NCBI GenBank assembly: GCA_003532195.1
Contig: DOFA01000184.1
Coordinates: 1 to 5,627 of the forward strand
DNA length: 5,627 nt
Source: Clostridiales bacterium
Lineage (GTDB): Bacteria > Bacillota > Clostridia > Saccharofermentanales > UBA5734
Direction of reading: 5' to 3'
The notes below the pieces were generated by a model that was not told the origin of the DNA, did no database searches, and saw only the letters and a list, made by a program, of their open reading frames with translations. Positions 4,874-5,627 of this stretch are shown here, one piece after another. A program made the position numbers and the translations under genes. The first letter of the stretch is position 1. Each line of letters starts with the position of its first letter.

Positions 4874-5627
4874 ATGACGGATCTCGAGCGCAGCCAGCGC
4901 GACAAGGCAACCATTTTGGCCATCATCAAGTATTTGCTCTACATTCTGATCACCGCGGCGGTCGTTTACCTCGGATTCCGTCTGATCCTGATTTTGCTGC
5001 CGTTTGTGATTGGCCTGGTTCTGGCCCGGTTCGCCAGCAAAATGTCAGCCCTCTGGCTGGATCTGGTTTGCAAGATCCGCCGGCGCCGGCACCTGAAGAA
5101 GAATCGGTCCGCGGCCGCAACCTCAGCCGAACCGGAGGCCGCACCCGGGACTGTTGAGACAGAATCGGCGCCCGCCGGCGCACCTGGGGAGGCTGTGACA
5201 GAAGCGGCTGTGCCCGCCGAACCGGAGGATGCGCTTACAGCCGCCGAGGCGGCAGTTTTCAGGCGGCAGAAAAGAGGCCGTTACCCGCACGGCCATGCGT
5301 CGTCCCGGCAGGAAACCCGGATAGCCGTCATTTTCTACATGCTGGTGATCATCCTGCTCATCGGCCTAAGCATCGGTGTGGTCATCGGCGGCATCAGCCA
5401 GCTGCGTTCGCTGGTCAGCTATCTGCCCGGCCTGATCAGTGGTTCCGACATCAACCGGCGGATCACCGATCTCCTGGAAAGCTTGTCCGAGCGGTTCGGC
5501 GGCCTGCTTGGCGACGATTTCCTGCAATATGTCGAATCCAGGGTCGCCGAACTGCAGCAGCAGCTGGTCAATGCCATGCCCAGCATCGCCGCCAGCATCC
5601 TGAACGGCATCGCGGCGATTGCCAGCT
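4874..5627 (+). CDS. AI-2E/YtvI-type transporter family membrane protein with long inserted linker (partial, C-terminus missing)
   Basis: An open frame of 251 codons runs off the right edge. The N-terminus has two hydrophobic segments, about residues 14-31 and 34-52 (LILILLPFVIGLVLARF), typical of the start of PF01594 proteins. A third hydrophobic segment, about 149-174 (AVIFYMLVIILLIGLSIGVV), is followed by ISQLRSLVSYLPGLI (174-188). It resembles the family pattern of a membrane helix leading into a segment with 'L..LP' before a helical periplasmic-type region, here DLLESLSERFGGLLGDDF (199-216) and VESRVAELQQQLV (220-232). Residues 76-148 are an Ala/Glu/Pro-rich linker with a basic end (RRQKRGR), longer than the few residues usually found there. 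The family includes quorum-signal exporters, Na+/H+ antiporter-like proteins and sporulation protein YtvI, so the transported substrate cannot be named. It begins 16 nt after the CPBP stop. The assignment rests on the N-terminal half only. Confidence 0.72.
   Translation, partial: MTDLERSQRDKATILAIIKYLLYILITAAVVYLGFRLILILLPFVIGLVLARFASKMSALWLDLVCKIRRRRHLKKNRSAAATSAEPEAAPGTVETESAPAGAPGEAVTEAAVPAEPEDALTAAEAAVFRRQKRGRYPHGHASSRQETRIAVIFYMLVIILLIGLSIGVVIGGISQLRSLVSYLPGLISGSDINRRITDLLESLSERFGGLLGDDFLQYVESRVAELQQQLVNAMPSIAASILNGIAAIAS
5099..5317 (+). other. Low-complexity Ala/Glu/Pro-rich linker coding segment
   Basis: This encodes residues 76-148 of the AI-2E-type protein. GCCGAACCGGAGG occurs at 5126-5138 and 5216-5228, exactly 90 nt (30 codons) apart and in the same frame, giving AEPE twice. 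Looser echoes (VETESAP, AVTEAAVPAEPE) suggest expansion by repeat duplication followed by drift. The acidic part is followed by a basic stretch (RRQKRGRYPHGH, 130-141), a likely cytoplasmic positive patch before the next membrane helix. Confidence 0.7.

Overview
The window looks like a GC-rich bacterial chromosome segment, most likely from the Bacillota (Clostridia-like). The basis is the near-consensus sigma-A-type promoters, strong AGGAGG-type ribosome binding sites, a clostridial-style short prepilin peptidase, and an AI-2E/YtvI-type membrane protein. No rRNA, tRNA, CRISPR or transposase gene is visible, so the taxonomic placement is an inference.

Layout: two gene blocks diverge from a 263-bp intergenic region (2841-3103). 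Leftward on the minus strand, a strong promoter (-35 TTGACC, 17-bp spacer, -10 TATAAT) drives a full-length glycogen/maltodextrin phosphorylase (start at 2840, 793 residues). After 38 nt follows the 5' part of an extracellular solute-binding protein of a sugar-type ABC transporter, cut by the left window edge. Together they suggest uptake and phosphorolysis of an alpha-glucan or malto-oligosaccharide, although the transported substrate is not shown by the sequence.

Rightward on the plus strand are three tightly spaced membrane-protein genes. The first is a 250-residue type IV prepilin peptidase (A24 family). The second is a CPBP-family (Abi/Rce1-like) intramembrane protease whose ATG overlaps the stop of the first as ATGA. 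The third, 16 nt later, is an AI-2E/YtvI-type transporter-like protein with an unusual Ala/Glu/Pro-rich insertion, cut by the right edge. Besides the front promoter candidate, a better one (TTGGCA-17-TACAAT) lies inside the end of the CPBP gene and would serve the third gene separately.

The most unusual element is in the phosphorylase leader: a perfect 12-bp inverted repeat with a nested hairpin, abutted on both sides by an 8-bp direct repeat (GTATCTGA). This is either a structured 5' UTR regulator or the footprint of a tiny palindromic mobile element. No stretch over 300 bases lacks a gene.
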